The translations under genes were made by a program, and so were the position numbers. Source: Zeugodacus cucurbitae (Eukaryota > Arthropoda > Insecta > Diptera > Tephritidae). Taken from it: 64,000 nucleotides of DNA. Below are positions 30,756-46,200 of this stretch, in pieces. The stretch is taken from positions 24,422,001 to 24,486,000 of the forward strand of contig NC_071670.1 in the NCBI RefSeq assembly GCF_028554725.1, read 5' to 3'. Within the stretch, counting starts at the first letter, position 1; each line of letters begins with the position of its first letter. The notes beneath the pieces are model-generated. The model saw only the letters and a list, made by a program, of their open reading frames with translations, ran no database searches and was not told where the DNA came from.

Positions 30756-33700
30756 ATCAAAGTTCACTTTCTTGCAAGTTGTGTATCGACAAATAAAAAC
30801 ATAAAGAACATTTATTCATAATCATTTATTTTGTATTTTATCACATGTAAGATAAAAGCTCACTTTCCTGCAAGTTAAATATCGACAAATAAAAATATAA
30901 AGAATGTTTATTCCTAATCATTTATTTTGTATTTTATCACATTTAATATCAAAGTTCACTTTCCTGCAAGTTAAATATCGACAAATAAAAACATAAAGAA
31001 TGTTTATTCATAATCATTTATTTTGTATTTTATCACATTTAATATCAAAGTTCACTTTCTTGCAAGTTGTTTATGGACAAATAGAAACATAAAGAATGTT
31101 TATTCATAATCATTTATTTTGTATTTTATCAGATTTATGATCAAGTTCACATTCTTGCAAGTTGAATATTGACAAATAAAAACATAAAGAACATTTATTC
31201 ATAATCATTTATTTTGTATTTTATCACATTTAAGATCAAAGTTCACTTTCTTGCAAGTTGTTTATCGACAAATAGAAACATAAAGAATGTTAATTCATAT
31301 TCATTTATTTTGTATTTTTATCAGATTTATGATCAAGTTCACTTTCTTGCAAGTTAAATATCGACAAATAAAAACATAAAGAATGTTTACTCATAATCAT
31401 TTATTTTGTATTTTTATCAGATTTATGATCAAGTTCACATTCTTGCAAGTTGAACATTGACAAATAAAAACATAAAGAACATTTATTCATAATCATTTAT
31501 TTTGTATTTTATCACATGTAAGATAAAAGTTCACTTTCCCGCAAGTTAAATACCGACAAATAAAAACATAAAGAATGTTTATTCATAATCATTTATTTTG
31601 TATTTTATCACATTTAATATCAAAGTTCACTTTCTTGCAAGTTGTTTATCGACAAATAGAAACATAAAGAATGTTTATTCATAATCATTTATTTTGTATT
31701 TTTATCAGATTTATGATCAAGTTCACATTCTTGCAAGTTGAATATTGACAAATAAAAACATAAAGAACATTTATTCATAATCATTTATTTTGTATTTTAT
31801 CACATGTAAGATAAAAGTTCACTTTCCCGCAAGTTAAATACCGACAAATAAAAACATAAAGAATGTTTATTCATAATCATTTATTTTGTATTTTATCACA
31901 TTTAATATCAAAGTTCACTTTCCTGCAAGTTAAATATCGACAAATAAAAACTTAAAGAATGTTTATTCATAATCATTTATTTTGTATTTTATCACATGTA
32001 AGATAAAAGTTCACTTTCCCGCAAGTTAAATACCGACAAATAAAAACATAAAGAATGTTTATTCCTAATCATTTATTTTGTATTTTATCACATTTAATAT
32101 CAAAGTTCACTTTCCTGCAAGTTAAATATCGACAAATAAAAACATAAAGAATGTTTATTCATAATCATTTATTTTGTATTTTATCACATTTAATATCAAA
32201 GTTCACTTTCTTGCAAGATGTTTATCGACAAATAGAAACATAAAGAATGTTTATTCATAATCATTTATTTTGTATTTTTATCAGATTTATGATCAAGTTC
32301 ACATTCTTGCAAGTTGAATATTGACAAATAAAAATATAAAGAGCATTTATTCATAATCATTTATTTTGTATTTTATCACATTTAAGATCAAAGTTCACTT
32401 TCTTGCAAGTTGTTTATCGACAAATAGAAACATAAAAAATGTTAATTCATAATCATTTATTTTGTATTTTTATCAGATTTATGATCAAGTTCACTTTCTT
32501 GCAAGTTAAATATCGACAAATAAAAACATAAAGAATGTTTACTCATAATCATTTATTTTGTATTTTTATCAGATTTATGATCAAGGTCACATTCTTGCAA
32601 GTTGAATATTGACAAATAAAAACATAAAGAACATTTATTCATAATCATTTATTTTGTATTTTATCACATGTAAGATAAAAGTTCACTTTCCCGCAAGTTA
32701 AATACCGACAAATAAAAACATAAAGAATGTTTATTCATAATCATTTATTTTGTATTTTATCACATTTAATATCAAAGTTCACTTTCCTGCAAGTTAAATA
32801 TCGACAAATAAAAACATAAAGAATGTTTATTCATAATCATTTATTTTGTATTTTATCACATTTAATATCAAAGTTCACTTTCCTGCAAGTTAAATATCGA
32901 CAAATAAAAACATAAAGAATGTTTATTCATAATCATTTATTTTGTATTTTATCACATTTAATATCAAAGTTCACATTCTAGCAAGTTGAATATTGACAAA
33001 TAAAAACATAAAGAACATTTATTCATAATCATTTATTTTGTATTTTATCACATGTAAGATAAAAGTTCACTTTCCTGCAAGTTAAATACCGACAAATAAA
33101 AACATAAAGAATGTTTATTCATAATCATTTCTTTTGTATTTTATCACATGTAAGATAAAAGTTCACTTTTCTGCAAGTTAAATACCGACAAATAAAAACA
33201 TAAAGAATGTTTATTCATAATCATTTATTTTGTATTTTATCACATTTAATATCAAAGTTCACTTTCCTGCAAGTTAATTATCGACAAATAAAAACATAAA
33301 GAATGTTTATTCATAATCATTTATTTTGTATTTTATCACATTTAATATCAAAGTTCACATTCTAGCAAGTTGAATATTGACAAATAAAAACATAAAGAAC
33401 ATTTAATCATAATCATTTATTTTGTATTTTATCACATGTAAGATAAAAGTTCACTTTTCTGCAAGTTAAATACCGACTAATAAAAACATAAAGAATGTTT
33501 ATTCATAATTATTTATTTTGTATTTTATCACATTTAATATCAAAGTTCACTTTCTTGCAAGTTGTTTATCGACAAATAGAAACATAAAGAATGTTTATTC
33601 ATAATCATTTATTTTGTATTTTTATCAGATTTATGATCAAGTTCACATTCTTGCAAGTTGCATATTGACAAATAAAAACATAAAGAACATTTATTCATAA

Positions 33701-36700
33701 TCATTTATTTTGTATTTTATCACATTTAAGATCAAGGTTCACTTTCTTGCAAGTTAAATATCGACAAATAAAAACATAAAGAATGTTTACTCATAATCAT
33801 TTATTTTGTATTTTTATGAGATTTATGATCAAGTTCACATTCTTGCAAGTTGAATATTGACAAATAAAAACATAAAGAACATTTATTCATAATCATTTGT
33901 TTTGTATTTTATCACATTTAAGATCAAAGTTCACTTTCTTGCAAGTTGTTTATCGACAACTGGAAACATAAAGAACATTTATTCATAATCATTTATTTCA
34001 TATTTTATCAGATTTATGATAAAAGTTCACTTTCGTGCAAGTTGAATATCGACAAATAAAAATATAAAGAACATAATTTCATAATCATTTATTTCGTATT
34101 TTATCACATTTAAGATCAAAGTTCACTTTCTTGCGAGTTGAATATTAAAAATAAAAACATAAAGAACATTTATGCATAATCATTAATTTTGTATTTTTAT
34201 CAGATTTAAGATCAAAGTTCACATTCTTGCAAGCTGAATATTGACAAATAAAAACATAAAGAACATAAATTCATAATCATTTATTTCGTATTTTATCACA
34301 TTTAAGATCAAAGTTCACTTTCTTGCAAGTTGTTTATCGACAAATAGAAACATAAAGAATGTTTATTCATAATCATTTATTTTGTATTTTTATCACATTT
34401 AAGATCATAGTTAACTTTCTTGCAAGTCGTTTATCGACAAATAAAAACATAAAGAACATTTATTCATAATCATTTATTTTGTATTTTATCACATGTAAGA
34501 TAAAAGTTCACTTTCCTGCAAGTTAAATACCGACAAATAAAAACATAAAGAACATTTATTCATAATCATTTATTTTGTATTTTATCACATGTAAGATAAA
34601 AGTTCACTTTCCCGCAAGTTAAATACCGACAAATAAAAACATAAAGAATGTTTATTCATAATCATTTATTTTGTATTTTATCACATTTAATATCAAAGTT
34701 CACTTTCTTGCAAGTTGTTTATTGACAAATAGAAACAAAGAATGTTTATTCATAATCATTTATTTTGTATTTTTATCAGATTTAAGAGCAAGTTCACATT
34801 CTTGCAAGTTGAATATTGACAAATAAAAACATAAAGAGCATTTATTCATAATCATTTATTTTGTATTTTATCACATTTAAGATCAAAGTTCACTTTCTTG
34901 CAAGTTGTTTATCGAAAAATAAAAACATAAAGAATGTTTATTCATAATCATTTATTTTGTATTTTTATCAGATTTATGATCAAGTTCAATTTCTTGCAAG
35001 TTAAATATCCACAAATAAAAACATAAAGAATGTTTACTCATAATCATTTATTTTGTATTTTTATCAGATTTATGATCAAGTTCAAATTCTTGCAAGTTGA
35101 ATATTGACAAATAAAAACATAAAGAACATTTATTCATAATCATTTATTTTATATTTTATCACATTTAAGATCAAAGTTCGCTTTCTTGCAAGTTGTTTAT
35201 CGACAACTGGAAACATAAAGAACATTTATTCATAATCATTTATTTCATATTTTATCAGATTTAAGATAAAAGTTCACTTTCGTGCAAGTTGAATATCGAC
35301 AAATAAAAACATAAAGAACATAATTTCATAATCATTTATTTCGTATTTTATCACATTTAAGATCAAAGTTCACTTTCTTGCGAGTTGAATATTACAAATA
35401 AAAACATAAAGACCGTTTATTCATAATCATTAATTTTGTGTTTTTATCAGATTTAAGATCAAAGTTCACATTCTTGCAAGTTGAATATTGACAAATAAAA
35501 ACATAAAGAACATAAATTCATAATCATTTATTTCGTATTTTATCACATTTAAGATCAAAGTTCACTTTCTTGCAAGTTGTTTATCGACAAATAGAAACAT
35601 AAAGAATGTTTATTCATAATCATTTATTTTGTATTTTTATCACATTTAAGATCAAAGTTCACTTTCTTGCAAGTCGTTTATCGACAAATAAAAACATAAA
35701 GAACATTTATTCATAATCATTTATTTTGTATTTTATCACATGTAAGATAAAAGTTCACTTTCCTGCAAGTTAAATACCGACAAATAAAAACATAAAGAAC
35801 ATTTATTCATAATCATTAATTTTTTGTTTTTATCAGATTTAAGATCAAAGTTCACATTCTTGCAAGTTGAATATTGACAAATAAAAACATAAAGAACATA
35901 AATTCATAATCATTTATTTCGTATTTTATCACATTTAAGATCAAAGTTCACTTTCTTGCAAGTTGTTTATCGACAAATAGAAACATAAAGAATGTTTATT
36001 CATAATCATTTATTTTGTATTTTTATCACATTTAAGATCATAGTTAACTTTCTTGCAAGTTGTTTATCGACAACTGGAAACATAAAGAACATTTATTCAT
36101 AATCATTTATTTTGTATTTTATCAAATGTATGATAAAAGTTCACTTTCCTGCAAGTTAAATACCGACAAATAAAAACATAAAGAACATTTATTCATAATC
36201 ATTTATTTTGTATTTTATCACATGTAAGATAAAAGTTCACTTTCCCGCAAGTTAAATACCGACAAATAAAAACATAAAGAATGTTTATTCATAATCATTT
36301 ATTTTGTATTTTATCACATTTAATATCAAAGTTCACTTTCTTGCAAGTTGTTTATCGACAAATAGAAACATAAAGAATGTTTATTCATAATCATTTATTT
36401 TGTATTTTTATCAGATTTAAGAGCAAGTTCACATTCTTGCAAGTTGAATATTGACAAATAAAAACATAAAGAGCATTTATTCATAATCATTTATTTTGTA
36501 TTTTATCACATTTAAGATCAAAGTTCACTTTCTTGCAAGTTGTTTATCGACAAATAAAAACATAAAGAATGTTTATTCATAATCATTTATTTTGTATTTT
36601 TATCAGATTTATGATCAAGTTCAATTTCTTGCAAGTTAAATATCCACAAATAAAAACATAAAGAATGTTTACTCATAATCATTTATTTTGTATTTTTATC

Positions 36701-39177
36701 AGATTTATGATCAAGTTCAAATTCTTGCAAGTTGAATATTGACAAATAAAAACATAAAGAACATTTATTCATTTAACATACATTTAAGATCAAAGTTCGC
36801 TTTCTTGCAAGTTGTTTATCGACAACTGGAAACATAAAGAACATTTATTCATAATCATTTATTTCATATTTTATCAGATTTAAGATAAAAGTTCACTTTC
36901 GTGCAAGTTGAATAAAAACATAAAGAATGTTTATTCATAATCATTTATTTTGTATTTTATCACATTTAATATCAAAGTTCACTTTCTTGCAAGTTGTTTA
37001 CCGACAAATAGAAACATAAAGAATGTTTATTCATAATCATTTATTTTGTATTTTTATCAGATTTATGATCAAGTTCACATTCTTGCAAGTTGCATATTGA
37101 CAAATAAAAACATAAAGAACATTTATTCATAATCATTTATTTTGTATTTTATCACATTTAAGATCAAAGTTCACTTTCTTGCAAGTTAAATATCGACAAA
37201 TAAAAACATAAAGAATGTTTACTCATAATCATTTATTTTGTATTTTTATGAGATTTATGATCAAGTTCACATTCTTGCAAGTTGAATATTGACAAATAAA
37301 AACATAAAGAACATTTATTCATATTCATTTATTTTGTATTTTATCACATTTAAGATCAAAGTTCACTTTCTTGCAAGCTGTTTATCGACAACTGGAAACA
37401 TAAAGAACATTTATTCATAATCATTTATTTCATATTTTATCAGATTTAATATAAAAGTTCACTTTCGTGCAAGTTGAATATCGACAAATAAAAACATAAA
37501 GAACATAATTTCATAATCATTTATTTCGTATTTTATCACATTTAAGATCAAAGTTCACTTTCTTGCGAGTTGAATATTACAAATAAAAACATAAAGAACA
37601 TTTATTCATAATCATTAATTTTGTGTTTTTATCAGATTTAAGATCAAAGTTCACATTCTTGCAAGTTGAATATTGACAAATAAAAACATAAAGAACATAA
37701 ATTCATAATCATTTATTTCGTATTTTATCACATTTAAGATCAAAGTTCACTTTCTTGCAAGTTGTTTATCGACAAATAGAAACATAAAGAATGTTTATTC
37801 ATAATCATTTATTTTGTATTTTATCACATTTAAGATCAAAGTTCACTTTCTTGCAATTTAAATATCGACAAATAAAAACATAAAGAATGTTTACTCATAA
37901 TCATTTCTTTTGTATTTTTATGAGATTTATGATCAAGTTCACATTCTTGCAAGTTGAATATTGACAAATAAAAACATAAAGAACATAATTTCATAATCAT
38001 TTATTTCGTATTTTATCACATTTAAGATCAAAGTTCACTTCCTTGCGAGTTGAATATTACAAATAAAAACATAAAGAACATTTATTCATAATCATTAATT
38101 TTGTGTTTTTATCAGATTTAAGATCAAAGTTCACATTCTTGCAAGTTGAATATTGACAAATAAAAACATAAAGAACATAAATTCATAATCATTTATTTCG
38201 TATTTTATCACATTTAAGATCAAAGTTCACTTTCTTGCAAGTTGTGTATCAATAAATAAAAACATAAAGAACATTTATTCATAATCATTTATTTTGTATT
38301 TTATCACATTTAAGATCAAAGTTCACTTTCTTGCAATTTAAATATCGACAAATAAAAACATAAAGAATGTTTACTCATAATCATTTCTTTTGTATTTTTA
38401 TGAGATTTATGATCAAGTTCACATTCTTGCAAGTTGAATATTGACAAATAAAAACATAAAGAACATAAATTCATAATCATTTATTTCGTATTTTATCACA
38501 TTTAAGATCAAAGTTCACTTTCTTGCAAGTTGTTTATTGACAAATAGAAACATAAAGAACATTTATTCATAATCATTTATTTTGTATTTTATCACATGTA
38601 AGATAAAAGTTCACTTTCCTGCAAGTTAAATACCGACAAATAAAAACATAAAGAACATTTATTCATAATCATTTATTTTGTATTTTATCACATGTAAGAT
38701 AAAAGTTCACTTTCCCGCAAGTTAAATACCGACAAATAAAAACATAAAGAATGTTTATTCATAATCATTTATTTTGTATTTTATCACATTTAATATCAAA
38801 GTTCACTTTCTTGCAAGTTGTTTATCGACAAATAGAAACATAAAGGATGTTTATTCATAATCATTTATTTTGTATTTTTATCAGATTTAAGATCAAAGTT
38901 CACTTTCTTGCAAGTTAAATATCCACAAATAAAAACATAAAGAATGTTTACTCATAATCATTTATTTTGTATTTTTATCAGATTTATGATCAAGTTCAAA
39001 TTCTTGCAAGTTGAATATTGACAAATAAAAACATAAAGAACATTTATTCATAATCATTTATTTTATATTTTATCACATTTAAGATCAAAGTTCGCTTTCT
39101 TGAAAGTTGTTTATCGACAACTGGAAACATAAAGAACATTTATTCATAATCATTTATTTCATATTTTATCAGATTTA

Positions 39178-39256
39178 AGATAAAAGTTCACTTTCGTGCA
39201 AGTTGTTATGTTTTTATTTGTCGGCATTTAACTTGCAGGAAAGTGAACTTTTATCT
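39178..39256. repeat. Inverted monomer hairpin (4 of 6)
   Basis: Arms 39178-39204 and 39230-39256, same inversion junction as at 8850. Confidence 0.9.
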
Positions 39257-40095
39257 TACATGTGATAAAATAAAAACATAAAGAACATTTATTCATAATC
39301 ATTTATTTTGTATTTTATCACATTTAAGATCAAAGTTCACATTCTTGAAAGTTGTTTATCGACAACTGGAAACATAAAGAACATTTATTCATAATCATTT
39401 ATTTTGTATTTTATCACATGTAAGATAAAAGTTCACTTTCCTGCAAGTTGTTTATCGACAAATAAAAACATAAAGAACATTTATTCATAATCATTTATTT
39501 TGTATTTTATCACATGTAAGATAAAAGTTCACTTTCCTGCAAGTTAAATACCGACAAATAAAAACATAAAGAACATTTATTCATAATCATTTATTTTGTA
39601 TTTTATCACATGTAAGATAAAAGTTCACTTTCCCGCAAGTTAAATACCGACAAATAAAAACATAAAGAATGTTTATTCATAATCATTTATTTTGTATTTT
39701 ATCACATTTAATATCAAAGTTCACTTTCTTGCAAGTTGTTTATCGACAAATAGAAACATAAAGGATGTTTATTCATAATCATTTATTTTGTATTTTTATC
39801 AGATTTAAGATCAAAGTTCACTTTCTTGCAAGTTAAATATCCACAAATAAAAACATAAAGAATGTTTACTCATAATCATTTATTTTGTATTTTTATCAGA
39901 TTTATGATCAAGTTCAAATTCTTGCAAGTTGAATATTGACAAATAAAAACATAAAGAACATTTATTCATAATCATTTATTTTATATTTTATCACATTTAA
40001 GATCAAAGTTCGCTTTCTTGAAAGTTGTTTATCGACAACTGGAAACATAAAGAACATTTATTCATAATCATTTATTTCATATTTTATCAGATTTA

Positions 40096-40174
40096 AGATA
40101 AAAGTTCACTTTCGTGCAAGTTGTTATGTTTTTATTTGTCGGCATTTAACTTGCAGGAAAGTGAACTTTTATCT
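40096..40174. repeat. Inverted monomer hairpin (5 of 6)
   Basis: Arms 40096-40122 and 40148-40174, just upstream of the empty site, as hairpin 2 is just upstream of copy 2. Confidence 0.9.
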
Positions 40175-40724
40175 TACATGTGATAAAATAAAAACATAAA
40201 GAACATTTATTCATAATCATTTATTTTTTATTTTATCACATTTAAGATCAAAGTTCACATTCTTGCATGCTGAATATTGACAAATAAAAACATAAAGAGC
40301 ATTTATTCATAATCATTTATTTTGTATTTTATCACATTTAAGATCAAAGTTCACTTTCTTGCAAGTTGTTTATCGACAAATAAAAACATAAAGAATGTTT
40401 ATTCATAATCATTTATTTTGTATTTTTATCAGATTTATGATCAAGTTCAATTTCTTGCAAGTTAAATATCCACAAATAAAAACATAAAGAATGTTTACTC
40501 ATAATCATTTATTTTGTATTTTTATCAGATTTATGATCAAGTTCAAATTCTTGCAAGTTGAATATTGACAAATAAAAACATAAAGAACAATTATTCATAA
40601 TCATTTATTTTATATTTTATCACATTTAAGATCAAAGTTCGCTTTCTTGAAAGTTGTTTATCGACAACTGGAAACATAAAGAACATTTATTCATAATCAT
40701 TTATTTCATATTTTATCAGATTTA

Positions 40725-40803
40725 AGATAAAAGTTCACTTTCGTGCAAGTTGTTATGTTTTTATTTGTCGGCATTTAACTTGCAGGAAAGTGAACTTTTA
40801 TCT
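40725..40803. repeat. Inverted monomer hairpin (6 of 6)
   Basis: Arms 40725-40751 and 40777-40803, corresponding to 8850-8928 and 25147-25225. Confidence 0.9.
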
Positions 40804-43220
40804 TACATGTGATAAAATAAAAACATAAAGAACATAAATTCATAATCATTTATTTCGTATTTATCACATTTAAGATCAAAGTTCACTTTCTTGCAAGTTG
40901 TTTATCGACAAATAGAAACATAAAGAATGTTTATTCATAATCATTTATTTTGTATTTTTATCACATTTAAGATCATAGTTAACTTTCTTGCAAGTTGTTT
41001 ATCGACAAATAAAAACATAAAGAACATTTATTCATAATCATTTATTTTGTATTTTATCACATGTAAGATAAAAGTTCACTTTCCTGCAAGTTAAATACCG
41101 ACAAATAAAAACATAAAGAACATTTATTCATAATCATTTATTTTGTATTTTATCACATGTAAGATAAAAGTTCACTTTCCCGCAAGTTAAATACCGTCAA
41201 ATAAAAACATAAAGAATGTTTATTCATAATCATTTATTTTGTATTTTATCACATTTAATATTAAAGTTCACTTTCTTGCAAGTTGTTTATCGACAAATAG
41301 AAACAAAGAATGTTTATTCATAATCATTTATTTTGTATTTTTATCAGATTTAAGAGCAAGTTCACATTCTTGCACGTTGAATATTGACAAATAAAAACAT
41401 AAAGAGCATATTTTCATAATCATTTATTTTGTATTTTACCACATTTAAGATCAAAGTTCACTTTCTTGCAAGTTGTTTATCGACAAATAAAAACATAAAG
41501 AATGTTTATTCATAATCATTTATTTTGTATTTTTATCAGATTTATGATCAAGTTCAATTTCTTGCAAGTTAAATATCCACAAATAAAAACATAAAGAATG
41601 TTTACTCATAATCATTTATTTTGTATTTTTATCAGATTTATGATCAAGTTCAAATTCTTGCAAGTTGAATATTGACAAATAAAAACATAAAGAACATTTA
41701 TTCATAATCATTTATTTTATATTTTATCACATTTAAGATCAAAGTTCGCTTTCTTGCAAGTTGTTTATCGACAACTGGAAACATAAAGAACATTTATTCA
41801 TAATCATTTATTTCATATTTTATCAGATTTAAGATAAAAGTTCACTTTCGTGCAAGTTGAATATCGACAAATAAAAACATAAAGAACATAATTTCATAAT
41901 CATTTATTTCGTATTTTATCACATTTAAGATCAAAGTTCACTTTCTTGCGAGTTGAATATTACAAATAAAAACATAAAGAACATTTATTCATAATCATTA
42001 ATTTTGTGTTTTTATCAGATTTAAGATCAAAGTTCACATTCTTGCAAGTTGAATATTGACAAATAAAAACATAAAGAACATAAATTCATAATCATTTGTT
42101 TCGTATTTTATCACATTTAAGATCAAAGTTCACTTTCTTGCAAGTTGTTTATCGACAAATAGAAACATAAAGAATGTTTATTCATAATCATTTATTTTGT
42201 ATTTTTATCACATTTAAGATCAAAGTTCACTTTCTTGCAAGTTGTGTATCAACAAATAAAAACATAAAGAACATTTATTCATAATCATTTATTTTGTATT
42301 TTATCACATTTAAGATCAAAGTTCACTTTCTTGCAAGTTAAATATCGACAAATAAAAACATAAAGAATGTTTACTCACAATCATTTATTTTGTATTTTTA
42401 TGAGATTTATGATCAAGTTCACATTCTTGCAAGTTGAATATTGACAAATAAAAACATAAAGAACATTTATTCATAATCATTTATTTTGTATTTTATCACA
42501 TTTAAGATCAAAGTTCACTTTCTTGCAAGTTGTTTATCGACAACTGGAAACATAAAGAACATTTATTCATAATCATTTATTTCATATTTTATCAGATTTA
42601 AGATAAAAGTTCACTTTCGTGCAAGTTGAATAAAAACATAAAGAATGTTTATTCATAATCATTTATTTTGTATTTTATCACATTTAATATCAAAGTTCAC
42701 TTTCCTGCAAGTTAAATATCGACAAATAAAAACATAAAGAATGTATATTCCTAATCATTTATTTTGTATTTTATCACATTTAATATCAAAGTTCACATTC
42801 AAGCAAGTTGAATATTGACAAATAAAAACAAAAAGAACATTTATTCATAATCATTTATTTTGTATTTTATCACATGTAACATAAAAGTTCACTTTCCTGC
42901 AAGTTAAATACCGACAAATAAAAACATAAAGAATGTTTATTCATAATCATTTATTTTGTATTTTATCACATGTAAGATAAAAGTTCACTTTCCTGCAAGT
43001 TAAATACCGACAAATAAAAACATAAAGAATGTTTATTCATAATCATTTATTTTGTATTTTATCAAATTTAATATCAAAGTTCACTTTCCTGCAAGTTAAT
43101 TATCGACAAATAAAAACATAAAGAATGTTTATTCATAATCATTTATTTTGTATTTTATCACATTTAATATCAAAGTTCACATTCTAGCAAGTTGAATATT
43201 GACAAATAAAAACATAAAGA

Positions 43221-46200
43221 ACATTTAATCATAATCATTTATTTTGTATTTTATCACATCTAAGATAAAAGTTCACTTTCCTGCAAGTTAAATACCGACT
43301 AATAAAAACATGAAGAATGTTTATTCATAATTATTTATTTTGTATTTTATCACATTTAATATCAAAGTTCACTTTCTTGCAAGTTGTTTATCGACAAATA
43401 GAAACATAAAGAATGTTTATTCATAATCATTTATTTTGTATTTTTATCAGATTTATGATCAAGTTCACATTCTTGCAAGTTGCATATTGACAAATAAAAA
43501 CATAAAGAACATTTATTCATAATCATTTATTTTGTATTTTATCACATTTAAGATCAAAGTTCACTTTCTTGCAAGTTAAATATCGACAAATAAAAACATA
43601 AAGAATGTTTACTCATAATCATTTATTTTGTATTTTTATGAGATTTATGATCAAGTTCACATTCTTGCAAGTTGAATATTGACAAATAAAAACATAAAGA
43701 ACATTTATTCATAATCATTTATTTTGTATTTTATCACATTTAAGATCAAAGTTCACTTTCTTGCAAGTTGTTTATCGACAACTGGAAACATAAAGAACAT
43801 TTATTCATAATCATTTATTTCATATTTTATCAGATTTGAGATAAAAGTTCACTTTCGTGCAAGTTGAATATCGACAAATAAAAATATAAAGAACATAATT
43901 TCATAATCATTTATTTCGTATTTTATCACATTTAAGATCAAAGTTTACTTTCTTGCGAGTTGAATATTAAAAATAAAAACATAAAGAACATTTATGCATA
44001 ATCATTAATTTTGTATTTTTATCAGATTTAAGATCAAAGTTCACATTCTTGCAAGTTGAATATTAACAAATAAAAACATAAATAACATAAATTCATAATC
44101 ATTTATTTCGTATTTTATCACATTTAAGATCAAAGTTCACTTTCTTGCAAGTTGTTTATCGACAAATAGAAACATAAAGAATGTTTATTCATAATCATTT
44201 ATTTTGTATTTTTATCACATTTAAGATCATAGTTAACTTTCTTGCAAGTTGTTTATCGACAAATAAAAACATAAAGAACATTTATTCATAATCATTTATT
44301 TTGTATTTTATCACATGTAAGATAAAAGTTCACTTTCCTGCAAGTTAAACACCGACAAATAAAAACATAAAGAACATTTATTCATAATCATTTATTTTGT
44401 ATTTTATCACATGTAAGATAAAAGTTCAGTTTCCCGCAAGTTAAATACCGACAAATAAAAACATAAAGAATGTTTATTCATAATCATTTATTTTGTATTT
44501 TATCACATTTAATATTAAAGTTCACTTTCTTGCAAGTTGTTTATCGACAAATAGAAACAAAGAATGTTTATTCATAATCATTTATTTTGTATTTTTATCA
44601 GATTTAAGAGCAAGTTCACATTCTTGCAAGTTGAATATTGACAAATAAAAACATAAAGAGCATTTATTCATAATCATTTATTTTGTATTTTACCACATTT
44701 AAGATCAAAGTTCACTTTCTTGCAAGTTGTTTATCGACAAATAGAAACATAAAGAATGTTTATTCATAATCATTTATTTTGTATTTTTATCAGATTTATG
44801 ATCAAGTTCAATTTCTTGCAAGTTAAATATCCACAAATAAAAACATAAAGAATGTTTACTCATAATCATTTATTTTGTATTTTTATCAGATTTATGATCA
44901 AGTTCAAATTCTTGCAAGTTGAATATTGACAAATAAAAACATAAAGAACATTTATTCATAATCATTTATTTTATATTTTATCACATTTAAGATCAAAGTT
45001 CGCTTTCTTGCAAGTTGTTTATCGACAACTGGAAACATAAAGAACATTTATTCATAATCATTTATTTCATATTTTATCAGATTTAAGATAAAAGTTCACT
45101 TTCGTGCAAGTTGAATATCGACAAATAAAAACATAAAGAACATAATTTCATAATCACTTATTTCGTATTTTATCACATTTAAGATCAAAGTTCACTTTCT
45201 TGCGAGTTGAATATTACAAATAAAAACATAAAGAACATTTATTCATAATCATTAATTTTGTGTTTTTATCAGATTTAAGATCAAAGTTCACATTCTTGCA
45301 AGTTGAATATTGACAAATAAAAACATAAAGAACATAAATTCATAATCATTTATTTCGTATTTTATCACATTTAAGATCAAAGTTCACTTTCTTGCAAGTT
45401 GTTTATCGACAAATAGAAACATAAAGAATGTTTATTCATAATCATTTATTTTGTATTTTTATCACATTTAAGATCAAAGTTCACTTTCTTGCAAGTTGTG
45501 TATCAACAAATAAAAACATAAAGAACATTTATTCATAATCATTTATTTTGTATTTTATCACATTTAAGATCAAAGTTCACTTTCTTGCAAGTTAAATATC
45601 GACAAATAAAAACATAAAGAATGTTTACTCATAATCATTTATTTTGTATTTTTATGAGATTTATGATCAAGTTCACATTCTTGCAAGTTGAATATTGACA
45701 AATAAAAACATAAAGAACATTTATTCATAATCATTTATTTTGTATTTTATCACATTTGAGATCAAAGTTCACTTTCTTGCAAGTTGTTTATCGACAACTG
45801 GAAACATAAAGAACATTTATTCATAATCATTTATTTCATATTTTATCAGATTTAAGATAAAAGTTCACTTTCGTGCAAGTTGAATATCGACAAATAAAAA
45901 TATAAAGAACATAATTTCATAATCATTTATTTCGTATTTTATCACATTTAAGATCAAAGCTCACTTTCTTGCGAGTTGAATATTAAAAATAAAAACATAA
46001 AGAACATTTATGCATAATCATTAATTTTGTATTTTTATCAGATTTAAGATCAAAGTTCACATTCTTGCAAGTTGAATATTGACAAATAAAAACATAAAGA
46101 ACATAAATTCATAATCATTTATTTCGTATTTTATCACATTTAAGATCAAAGTTCACTTTCTTGCAAGTTGTTTATCGACAAATAGAAACATAAAGAATGT

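Larger units (their letters stand above)
38540..40258. repeat. 918-bp tandem duplication, each copy with an inverted hairpin
   Basis: Landmarks AAGGATGTTTATTC (about 38843 and 39761) and hairpin arms (39178 and 40096) both repeat at 918 bases. Hairpins 4 and 5 of 6 lie in these two copies. Confidence 0.8.
39950..41258. repeat. Satellite block with the empty insertion site
   Basis: 39950-40214 matches the 5' flank of copy 2 (15075-15339). 40210-41258 matches the 3' flanks of both copies (8335-9383; constant offset 31875), including the rare GCATGCTGAATATTG and ATACCGTCAAAT variants. A single TTCAT at 40210-40214 lies where the element would be. Confidence 0.85.
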
